From assembly GCA_964035575.1 (NCBI GenBank), contig OZ037870.1, positions 434,001-498,000 on the forward strand: a stretch of DNA of 64,000 nucleotides, given 5' to 3'. This document shows, one piece after another, positions 20,806 through 30,300 of the stretch (its first letter is position 1; each line of letters begins with the position of its first letter). Below the pieces are notes generated by a model. It was not told the origin of the DNA. It worked only from the letters and a program-made list of their open reading frames with translations, and searched no databases. Made by a program: the position numbers and the translations under genes. The DNA comes from Rhynchopus sp. YZ270_cl-10. Lineage: Eukaryota; Euglenozoa; Diplonemea; Diplonemida; Diplonemidae.

Positions 20806-20988
20806 GGCGAAGCCACGGTACGCAACATTTCAAAAAAAATGCGCTTAAAATTGACCATTTTTACAGCCAAACTATGTCATGGGAAGGGTGCATTGCAAGC
20901 TTGCGCCGCAGGCGCACGGTACGCTACTTTTTTTTTCTTCCGCCATGCTGCATGCTTCCTTTTCCTTCGGCGTTTGACCAATTGAGTC
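20806..20988 (+). repeat. Dispersed repeat D, copy 1
   Basis: Runs from GGCGAAGCCACGGTACGC through the hairpin GCGCC-GCA-GGCGC to GACCAATTGAGTC. It is about 90% identical to 21474-21653, and a shortened copy of its central part lies at 34050-34136. Confidence 0.8.
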
Positions 20989-21274
20989 GCGTTCTGGTCT
21001 CCCACGGTCGATGAAACGATGAGAAAAAAAACGCCAAAAACTCGTAACGATGGTTAACAAAATGCCTGCCGAACCCCTCCTCAAAAAAATAAAATAAAAT
21101 AAAATAAAAAAATCCTGGTAGGCAGAGCCCGCGGACCTCCCCCGAAAATTAATTATGCACCCCCTTCCAACCCCCGTCCCGCCCAAAAAACAAAAAAAAA
21201 AAAAACCTCTCCCGAGCTTTCTCCGTCCGCTGACAAGCTAGTCACAGGAAGAAGAAGATCAAAACTCGGTCGAG

Positions 21275-21299
21275 CCCGGGCGCGCTTCGCGCGCCCGGG
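21275..21299. repeat. Perfect 11-bp GC hairpin with TTC loop
   Basis: CCCGGGCGCGC pairs fully with GCGCGCCCGGG across TTC. No coding context; a T-tail is absent, so a classical terminator is unlikely. Confidence 0.9.
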
Positions 21300-21473
21300 T
21301 CCCCACCCCAGCTCAAGTTGGGGGCCTCCGGCGGAATGTGAGAATTGCTCGGTTATCCGACGGCGGAGTTCGGCACTTTATTGATATTTGCACCAGGCAC
21401 ACATGGTGCACGAATTATCAGTAACCTCAGTTTTTTTACAAAAGAAACGGCGGTATGTCACCCAAAGGTTCCA

Positions 21474-21653
21474 AGCGAAGCCACGGTACGCAACATTTCA
21501 AAAAAATGCGCTTAAAATTGTACATTTTTACAGGCAAACAATGTCACGGGAATGGTGTGATGCAGGCTTGCGCCGCAGGCGCACGGTACGCTACTTTTTT
21601 CCTTTCGCCATGCTGCGTGCTTCCTTTTCCTTCGACGTTTGACCAATTGAGTC
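21474..21653 (+). repeat. Dispersed repeat D, copy 2
   Basis: Same order of motifs as 20806-20988, including the GCGCC-GCA-GGCGC hairpin, in the same orientation 670 bases further on. Confidence 0.8.
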
Positions 21654-22642
21654 CGGCTCGATGGTATCTCAAAAAATTCCCCATAATATGGGCCCCTCCT
21701 CCCCCCCAAAAAAAAATCCAAAACCCCCGTCCCTGGACGGGGGTTTGGGACGGGGGTCGGTTTTTGGAAAATAATTGACCCCCGTCCGGGACGGGGTGAA
21801 CGGGGGTGTTCCGCGGACTCTGCTGGTAGGGCAGGAGGGCGGACCTTGCCCTACCAGGAAAAAAAACCAAATTTAATAGGTATGGCGAATGCCATACCAG
21901 CCTGATCAGGCACGACAGCACTGGATCGGGTGTTCAGTTTGTTCCAATTCATTTATTTTACCAATTGCACTGATCACCAATCCCTTTTTTTTACAATGAC
22001 GCAAATATTGTTGCATCAAATCATCATAAAGGGAGTAAGCTGCGACCTAACTTTGTAAAATACAGATACAAAGTCCACATCTTCCTCTTGAAGAATATCC
22101 TTTTATTTTTATTTTAGTGTGTCAATCACTAATACGCCAACTGGATAAGATTGTTGTTTTTGTTTTTCTTTTTTTTTTTTTTTTTTGAAAAATTTGTTGG
22201 AACAGTGTAGTTGCCACCTGTGCAAGCTCCGCTGTCCGTTTTTTTTTTTTTTTTTTTTCCCTTCCCCTGGGTACTAGCTGCGCTCACTCTCTTCTGTGCA
22301 TAATTGTCCACGCTTATGGGGCAATTAGTTTTACATGAGCTGTCTCATTTGTGAGGTGCTCATTATTTGCACAGGGAATATTGCGCGACGTTCATTTCGT
22401 TGGAAGAGAAAAAGAAAAAACAGAAGATGACTTCAGTAGATGATGGAAAGTATTTAAAAAATGGAAAACGACGGATGGTGCGTGTTGGTTTTTCACTAAC
22501 ATACACATCACTCACATTCATCAGTGAAAAACACAAACCTTTTGCGGTGCGATAAACAATAAAAAAAAAAAAAAAAAATGAGTGATGAATGCACTGTTCA
22601 CAGATTGCAGATTTGTGCACATCTAAAACAAAGTTTACCATA

Positions 22643-23483
22643 TGGGTCCGTCCGGAAACCCTCCTGGTAAGATTCATCCTTTTGGGGTTTTTTGAGGTTT
22701 TTCTGCTCAAAACACCCAAACAACCCAATTTTTTGATACCCACCATACACCTACCACCCCAGAGGGCATATTTTGGGCATTTATTTTTGTTTATTTCCCC
22801 TCCCCCCCTTTTTACTTATATTTTTTTACGTATTTTTTGGAAGAAAAAAACGTGGCAATGACAGCAGTGAAGTTCACTTTTTTGTCGAGAAACACGGTAA
22901 GAATGGGTGCGACGCACACTTGGTGTCGTTTCGAACCCTCTCTCTGATGATTCTTGTTGTCAGGAGATCCTTACCGTAGGGGTCATTGTCGGTGCCCTGC
23001 GCGAGCTTCCCCACACAGAGGCCTTTGTTATCTCATTCCCTCGTACTCATACGTATCAGTGCACCCTTCTTTCCATCAATCTCTTTTCGTCTGTGTACTG
23101 CTACCCGAGCAACGGTCGTGTCATTTCAGCTAGCGTGTACTCTGACACGGAGGGAACCTGTATTTACTATGGAGTCTCCACATCCAAGGTGACCCGCAAA
23201 GCAAAAGTCCCTGGCATTGATCCAGTAGATTTGACAGAGGTCAATGAAACCTTGTCAAGGCGGCATGGCAGGATTAAGAGAAAGAGAGAAGAGATCCAGA
23301 AGAACGACAATAAAAGGCTGAAAATCTGATTAAAAAAGCGAAAATATAGCCTCAGACCCCCCAAAAAACCTATTTTCATATCAGAATATCACCTAGATGC
23401 ACTTTTTGTGGGGGGCATCATCAAAAAAACCCAAAAATACCCAAAAGGATGAATCTTACCAGAGGGGTTTCCGGACGAGTCCA
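22643..23483. mobile_element. TIR element with TA target duplication, carrying an ORF
   Basis: The ends start TGGGTCCGTCCGGAAACCC on the left and TGGACTCGTCCGGAAACCC on the right. They remain about 87% identical for 45 bases (through GGTAAGATTCATCC) and are flanked by TA on both sides (22641-22642, 23484-23485). A TA duplication fits the Tc1/mariner/IS630 superfamily, but no DDE transposase is seen in these 841 bases. It contains the plus-strand ORF at 22907-23329. Confidence 0.75.
22907..23329 (+). CDS. Uncharacterised ORF inside a TIR element
   Basis: 140 codons with no recognised domain. A mixed beta/alpha composition (GVIVGALRELPHTEAFVISF, VISASVYSDTEGTCIYYGV) ends in a highly basic tail (RRHGRIKRKREEI...NKRLKI) that looks nuclear or nucleic-acid binding. 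The coding-like part may begin at EILTVGVIV, just after TTGTCAG, which would be a 3' splice site on the plus strand. Its position between the TIRs suggests it belongs to the element, as captured host sequence or an accessory protein. Confidence 0.35.
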   Translation: MRRTLGVVSNPLSDDSCCQEILTVGVIVGALRELPHTEAFVISFPRTHTYQCTLLSINLFSSVYCYPSNGRVISASVYSDTEGTCIYYGVSTSKVTRKAKVPGIDPVDLTEVNETLSRRHGRIKRKREEIQKNDNKRLKI

Positions 23484-23804
23484 TATTTCAAAATAGTTCA
23501 AACAAAATATTCAGGTTTTTTTTTTGTGAGGTCTTTTTCCAACAACTTCGACCTTCGATCGCACTGTCTGTTAGGGGTTTTCCTTTTTAAAAAAAGGGGG
23601 GAAATTTTTTAAAAGGAAAGCGTTCTTCTAATGCAGCGTTGATTTTGCGTGCTCGGAAAAAAATGTGCACGACTATCGTTCTCCTCCATTTCTCTAGGCA
23701 CTGTAAAACTGTGAATACAGGCACATTTTTAAAAAAAATCGAAGGGAAATGTTCACTCGCGAAATAATGGTCTGAGTAAATTTGAAAAATAATTTACTTG
23801 AGAG

Positions 23805-23957
23805 CACGGCGGACTAGTCAGGTGAACTACTAGTTAAACTACTAATCGTAACGACTAGTGCTACACTGGTGGTGTTACTGGTGTAACACTAGTTGTAAGA
23901 CACGAATCATTTGGACGAGTAGCACTACTAGTAGTCTTCTCTGACTAGTCCGCCGTG
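23805..23957. repeat. Fold-back element with repeated ACTAGT motifs
   Basis: Perfect 17-bp ends (CACGGCGGACTAGTCAG and its complement) enclose about 120 bases in which the palindrome ACTAGT or close variants recur about six times. No clear target duplication. Confidence 0.7.
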
Positions 23958-24100
23958 AGGTTGAAAAAAGGGGGAGGGGGTGGGGGGAGTGTGGGTGGGA
24001 GAGCACAAAACTAAGAAACAATACCAATAAAAAGGAGGCAGGGCGTAGCAGAATGCTACAGCTCGCCTTTCGTTTTGTTTTTTTTTTTTTTTTTTTTTTT

Positions 24101-24144
24101 TTGTTGTGTCGACAATCACCTGCTAGTGCGGGATCTGTACTCAA
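24101..24144 (-). repeat. Family B dispersed repeat
   Basis: The minus-strand form starts TTGAGTACAGATCCC and ends GTGATTGTCGACACAAC, followed by a long A run. Relatives in the same orientation lie at 11720-11757, 18660-18732, 19060-19117, 33358-33440 and 35675-35735. Confidence 0.6.
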
Positions 24145-24753
24145 TGAATCAAAAAAAAAAAAAAAAAAATCCGTTACGATTTGTGCATTTTAACATAGGG
24201 AAAAGAAACGGATTGACAGATGAAATGTGTTTCACACACAGCATCATTCATCGTCATCGCGCTGGATTACGTTCTGAGGTTGTTCCCCCTCGGGTTGAAA
24301 CAAAGTGTGGGATAATAAGTGAGCTTCGCTTGAACAATATTTTGAACCAAAAAACCCTCTTAAACACGAGAGGGAATCGGTACGAAAAATACATGCATTT
24401 TTTTTTTTCCTGTGACAAAGACAGCAAAAAAAGAAGAAAAAGAAAAAAATATATAGTCCAATGAAACAATATTTTGGTCTTGGAAACCATTTTTTTTTTT
24501 TTTAATTTTACTTTATTTTTCGCTTTGGTATCAGCAAAACACCTTGTCAACAACAGAGGCTCTGTGCAACCAACTCCACCTCTAAAAAGGCTGGACATAC
24601 CTCGAGTTACAAAGAATGAAACAAACGTGGGGGGGTTTTTTTTTTTTTTTCTTTTTTTTCTTTCTTGATTTCTTTCCTTCTTTTACCCCCTCCTCTTCTT
24701 CTTTCTTACAAAGAACGCACACTACAAAGGATGCCTCACTTTTTTTTAAAACA

Positions 24754-25308
24754 TCATTTCTCCAAAACTTTGCCCTTGTTTTTACCGGCCTTTCTCTTCT
24801 TGGAGGAAAGCTTGAAACGGAAGACGTGCACTTTTGTACATTCATCACCTCTTGGGCAGTTGTTGTTTGAGAAGTCTGGGCACTTGCTTTCACGGAGGGT
24901 GTAGGTCTTCCACTGGGACTGGCAGATGCGGCATCGGAGGGCGACGGTTTCCCTTTTGGCACGAAGGTTGTCCCATTGGTTGTGGAGACAGGGACGGGGA
25001 CGGTCGCAGGGGGTGCCGTGGCCGCTGGAGAGGTCATCTTCTTCGTCTTCCTCCTCTTCTTCGTCCTCGTTGTGGGGGTAGAGTGGCTCTGTACGTACCG
25101 ACACTCCGTCACAATCACTGCTCAACGCAGAGCTTGTCCCCTGCGTGCAACTCCCCTCCCGACACACAGCGCGCACATCTAAAGCAGGGCTCTGCAAGAT
25201 CCCGTCTACTTCATCCGCAGACAGCTCATACACCGCGCCAGTATCGAACATGCTCTCCTCAACAGCCGCGTAGGAGCGGGAGTCCCACGAAAGAACCTGG
25301 TACATCAT
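24754..25308 (-). CDS. CCCH-type zinc-finger protein
   Basis: Single exon, 184 residues. One CCCH finger with the spacing C-x7-C-x5-C-x3-H (C143, C151, C157, H161) is preceded by a CRIC pair (C126, C129) within LRCRICQSQWKTYTLRESKC. An acidic run (EDEEEEEDEEDD) sits at 81-92 and the C-terminus is lysine-rich. Such fingers usually bind single-stranded RNA, so a role in mRNA processing or turnover is likely. The start is either of the two adjacent methionines at 25308. A CCTTTCTTATCTTTC pyrimidine stretch precedes it. Confidence 0.7.
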   Translation of the reverse strand: MMYQVLSWDSRSYAAVEESMFDTGAVYELSADEVDGILQSPALDVRAVCREGSCTQGTSSALSSDCDGVSVRTEPLYPHNEDEEEEEDEEDDLSSGHGTPCDRPRPCLHNQWDNLRAKRETVALRCRICQSQWKTYTLRESKCPDFSNNNCPRGDECTKVHVFRFKLSSKKRKAGKNKGKVLEK

Positions 25309-25842
25309 TTATAAAGAAAGATAAGAAAGGTTTGCTACAAAAAAAAAAAAGTACAGAAAAAAAAAGATGTGTACTTTTGGAGTAGTTTGTTAAAAAAAAT
25401 GCGATGGAAAAAATATCTGGATTGAGACGTTGGAAATATGGGTGGGAGGAGGAGAGGGAATAAAATATGGGAGGGGAGGGAGAGAGAGAGCGGTGTTGTT
25501 TAAGTTGGAATCAACAAAAAGGAGAAGGAAAAAAAAAGAAGTTATTTGTGTATCTTTCCAAAAAGAGAGAAGAAAAAAATGTTCAGATTCCATCTTGGTG
25601 TGTGTTTTTGGTAATGTGACAAATGGTGTAGTTGTTGGTTTTTATTTTCTTTTCTTTTTTTGAAAACTTGGAAAAATCACGCGTCGCAACAGAATATATC
25701 CACGCCACGCCCACCCTCCGCCCAGCTTACTTCCATTTCGCGGTCTACGTTGAGATGTCCTACTCCCGCTACCGCTCGTCAGTCAACGAAACGGGTATAA
25801 TTGGAACACAAGGGAGCAAATCCTTGTGCGAAGTAAGTCATA
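25309..25842. other. Spacer with a coding-like repeat scrap
   Basis: Mostly purine-rich. The stretch 25735-25810 contains CTACTCCCGCTACC-CTC-TCAG, which recurs at 39352-39373 next to a family C repeat, so it belongs to the same older dispersed element. Confidence 0.4.
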
Positions 25843-26740
25843 CTTGGACCGCCCGAAATATATTTCGGGCGAATTCGGGCGGATTTTTCGGGCGCAGATC
25901 CCGAGCGCCCGAAATATGCCCGAAATATATTTCGGGCGTTTTAAAGGGAATTTATACGTAATTCGGGCGAATTCGGGCACATTTCGGGCGAATTCGGGCG
26001 ATTTCGGGCAGATTCGGGCGAATTCGGGCGCACAACCAGTATATTATGTGTGCTGGGAAGCATCCCACCAGTGTAAAAATCTAACGCTTTATTTGAAAGA
26101 TTGGCACAAAATTTGTTCAAAGAAAAAGAAATTGAGCAAAAATTCCTAGTAGAACCCAACTTATATGAGTGCAGCTCTGTTAGTAGCCATGTATAAAACC
26201 GATTTCGCTAACAATTTACACTAAAATACTACTAAAAACGTAAAAAGGCGATTTTTCACGTTTTTAGGCATCTCCTGAGCAACTACAGGCCCGAAACACC
26301 CCGAGAATGGGTCAGAACCACCCTGTGACCCGAAAATTCACAAAAACTCACCCTGAAATACGAAAAAATAGTGAAAACCCGGTTGATAGTGTGTTTTGGG
26401 TAGGAATAAGCAAACGATAGTTAGAAAACCCGTAATTTGGTGGTGATTCTCACGGGCCTCCAAAGTGCACTCAGGTGTACAAAAGTTTTCGATTCTTGCT
26501 TATTTTGACAGATTTGACATCAAATATTTCCAAATATAAAAAGTTTTTTTGCGAAAATGAGCAGAACCCTACCTAGTCGGTTTTCACTAAGGAAAAAGCG
26601 CCCGAATTCGCCCGAAATCTGCATTTCGGGCGATTTCGGGCGCTTTCGGGCGACTTCGGGCGCACAAAATCGCCCGAAATCCGCCCCTAATTCGCCCGAA
26701 ATCGCCCGAAATGCCCGAAATATATTTCGGGCGGTCCAAG
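25843..26740. mobile_element. TIR element with palindromic ends and TA target duplication
   Basis: Both ends read CTTGGACCGCCCGAAATATA inward, continuing to complete a 22-bp palindrome (CGCCCGAAATA against TATTTCGGGCG). TA flanks both sides (25841-25842, 26741-26742). Subterminal regions are packed with direct and inverted TTCGGGCG motifs, more than ten on each side. The interior (about 26040-26580) is AT-rich with no ORF. This is a non-autonomous element of Tc1/mariner-like target choice. Confidence 0.85.
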
Positions 26741-27315
26741 TATGGTAAGTGACTCGGGGGTTTTTTTTTTTCAACGAAAAATTTGGTGTACCATTTCTAT
26801 AAGAACTTGAATGTGCAAACTCCTCGCCAACATTTAAAGAAAAGAATAAAAAAAATGGATGTGACGAGAGGTTTGCTTCACACAAAGTTGGTAAAATGAA
26901 GTCTCAGCCTCTCACACTTCATCACCAAATAATGCCGAACACTATGGATCTCAAAGAGGGGATAGGGGGGCAAATAGGAACAGATTAAAAAAAGGGGGAA
27001 ACTTGAACGATGAATGACCACCCAGGTACTCACCTGAAAGAGGGGGGGAAGGGGAACTGGATTTTAAATAAGCAACGAACCAAATCTTTTTGTGTCTGCG
27101 TGAATGTGTCTTAATTATTATTATTCTTTTTCTTCAAATTGTTTCTTTCATGCTTTTTTTTTTTGTTTTGCTTTTTTGCATTTTTATTTCCATCTACTGA
27201 AAAAGGGTTATGTAGCTAGTTTCCATTCACACACAACACTCACGCTTCCGCATTACCTTCACCCCCCCACCCCCCTGGTTTTCTCCCCCTCCTCTCCCCT
27301 CTCCCCTCTCCCCAC
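26741..27315. other. Spacer downstream of IFT74
   Basis: Contains a family A hairpin relative (26893-26928) and a pyrimidine-rich plus strand ending at the IFT74 stop. The minus-strand transcript here would be the IFT74 3' UTR. No gene seen. Confidence 0.5.
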
Positions 27316-30300
27316 TCAGAATGCCTTTCCTCTACTGCCAAGCTTTTCGTGCCTTTGTGGGTCTTTGAGATAGTTGTTGACTTCGTCACCCATTCTCATG
27401 CAGTCTGCCTTAACTGGAACATAGGCGGTTTCTGCGGTCTTCTGTTTGATGAAGTCCTCAAGCTGGAAGAGCGACTGCTTGATTTGGCGAACCTTTTGCT
27501 CCTGGAGCTGAAGGGGCTGGTGCACGTCGTTCGACTGGAGTTCGTCACGCTTTGTTTCGTATTCATGGTTCAGCTGTTGAACCTGCTTCTTCAGCTGCAG
27601 GCGTGCTTGAGTCAGAACAATCTTCTCCTGCGCCAAGCCCTTCTTTCTGTCTTCATGCTCCTGACGCAGACCGTCGAGGTCAGCAAACTTCTTCATCGCG
27701 GTTTCGTTGTCTGCAATCTTCTTTGTGATGGCTTCAAGCTCTGCGGTGATCTTGCCGTCGAGGTTTTTGACCTTTTTGAGTTCGTTTTTGCGGATTTCGA
27801 GTTCGTTCTTGAGGCGTTCGTAGGTGGAGGTAGATTCATCGACGCTCTGTGCAGAGACCTGTAGGGTGGCCTGCAGGCCTTCGAGGCCGCCACGGTCGAA
27901 GTTGCCGCGCTTCTTGAGTTTGTCGCTGATGTGCTCGAGAAGGTGGACAACAGAGTCGCCTGTCTCGCGGTTGAGGTTGATCTGCTTCTGCTTCTCGCTG
28001 TCAAAGTTGTCGATAAACTCCTTCATCTCCTGCTCCCGCTGCTCCAGCTGTTTGTACTTCCCATGTCTATCCCCAGTAATCTCCTGCAAATCGTTCTCCA
28101 ACGAACGCAGCTTCGTGTTCGCCTCCTCAAGCTCATTCTTGGCCTCGCGGATCCCACTCTGAATAGTATCAATAGCGCTGACATCTGCCTTAACATTTGC
28201 AAGCAGTTGCTTCTTCTCCTCCACAAGATCCCCCTTGAATTCGTTGGCAAGCACGTCCTCCTCCTGGCGCATTCTGTTAAGCTTTTCACGCTGTTGGAAT
28301 TGAAGCATCTTTTGCGGGTCTGCCTTCATTTGCAGGTGCAGCTGGTTGTACCTAACATGAGTTGGAATAGACGTATAAACAGACGCATAAACAGATGCAT
28401 AAATAGATGCATAAAGCATGCAATGCAACGAGGCCGACTACGCCTGAAAATAGGCATGTCTGGAAAACCTATCTGAGGCGTGGCTGAGTGAGGGCGTGCT
28501 AATACTTACAATCACGCCTCAGCCACGCCTGTATCAGGCCTTAGTGAGGCCGATTTGGCCACATTGCAGGTATAAATAGACGTAGAAATAGACATTATAT
28601 AAATCCTTTTAAGGAACATACTTATCGTTCAGCAGACGGAGCTCCTTTTCCTTCATGTAGACATCTGCTGCGAGTTGTGCACTGCTTTCACGCTGGCGGT
28701 AGTATTCCTGTCTCCTGTGTGGTTCGTCTTGTAGACGTGTCTCGAGCTTTGTGGTCAACTCTTCCACCTGGAAAGCAACAAGCTTGAACTTCTCCTCGCA
28801 CTTCTGGCGTTCCATAAACTTAAGGTCGATCTGTTCCTTTTCCTGTTTGTTGATCTCCCTCAGCTCCACCGCCTCCTCGTTGATCTTGTCCACATCAACA
28901 CCTCCAGCACTCTTCTCCACAGCAAAGTTCAAATCAGACAACTCACCCTTCAGCTTCTGCACCTCAGACTCAAGATCCTTCATTCTGTAGAAAAGAGTTG
29001 AGTAAATTTAAGCTTCATAACAAAGCAGAGAAAGGGTGTGGGGTGTGATACACTGTCTATCATAAACCACCTGATTTTGACCCGAATTTGGCGGTGTGGG
29101 CGGTGTTGTGCTACCAAGCCAAATCAGGTAGATAAATTTGAAAAGTGAAGATGTCAAAACAAAACAAAGAAGAAAAGTTTATAAGATGACCCTAAGCCTC
29201 TCGTGCTTAGTCACCTTGATCAGATTCGTTATAACAAAATACTAATAATCTACAACGTAAACTGCATGTCATGATATGATGTGGTTTGGCTTTAAAAAAG
29301 TAGTAAAAATATTTTTGTGAATTTCATCAAAACAAAATGTTTGAACGGAAACGAAACGACGAAGTGAGAGAGACAAAAGGTGCGGAGGGAAGAGAGAGTT
29401 GGGAGGGGGGGCATACTTCGATCCTATCGCTGTCATCTGTCCTGCGTTTTGATTGAGTCGCCGTTCTTCCTCACGCCATCTTTCGAGCTCTGCTGTGAGC
29501 TCAGCATTCTTAGAGCGGAGTTGACCAAGGTGGTAAGATCTGATGTGTGGTTGTGTACAATGCAATGCAGATTGAAGTAACGCTTTGATTTTTATATATA
29601 ATTATTGGGTAATTATTACCCCATAATTACACGCAGGTGTGTTTTTTGTCACGAGTGACCTAAACCCACGAGCGAAGCGAGTGGGTTTAGGGAACAAGTG
29701 ACAAAAAACACACCTAAGTGTAATTATCTGGTAATAATTTCACATAATTAGTTTTTTTTTTATCGTGCAATTTTTGACGAGTGTACAAATCCGGCGAGTC
29801 CCCGTCACCCTCCAGTCACTGTATGTCGATGATGGGAGTGTGTATGTGGGGTGTATGGGAAATGTGCCGAAGTATGGATGTTGAACCGAAAAAGTGGGAG
29901 AGGGTATAATTATTTGTGATCATTCTTGGTTTGGGGTTGGGAATCACATTTCAACAAGTTGGTAACAACTGTCTATCCTTGGACGATGCGAAGCGTGAAG
30001 TTGAGGTTTCCGGTGTGTTTTTCCGGGATTTTTTTTTTTTTGGCGGATAATCAAAAACGTGTTTGAGGGGCCTAGAACTGCTCAAATGGGTCAAATTTTG
30101 CTTTGAATGGGCTCAAATCGTCGAAATTAACCCTTATACATACAAGTAAAACGGACGTCACGGAAATGAAAAAAAAATGCTCGACCCACTGCCGTCGTTG
30201 CCGTGAAAAATAAAAAAAAACGGCCGTGAAAAAAAAGCGCCCTTTTTATGTACAAAAATTTCACGGCCGTTAAAAAAAAACAACGGCCGTGAATTTTTTG

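Larger units (their letters stand above)
14396..22642. other. Gene desert rich in homopolymer runs and dispersed repeats
   Basis: Over 8 kb without a supported gene: long A and T runs, a 22-base G run (17687-17708), family A (15770-15807), B (18660-18732, 19060-19117) and C-like (16560-16600) fragments, GC-rich hairpins (20521-20537, 21275-21299) and a direct repeat (20806-20988, 21474-21653). CCCCCGTCC inverted motifs lie near 21722-21795 and a TAGGGCA fold-back near 21822-21860. Open frames here are low-complexity. Confidence 0.55.
23484..24753. other. Spacer without a gene
   Basis: Contains an ACTAGT-rich fold-back (23805-23957), a family B repeat (24101-24144) and several A/T runs longer than 15 bases. 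No coding frame is supported. Confidence 0.5.
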
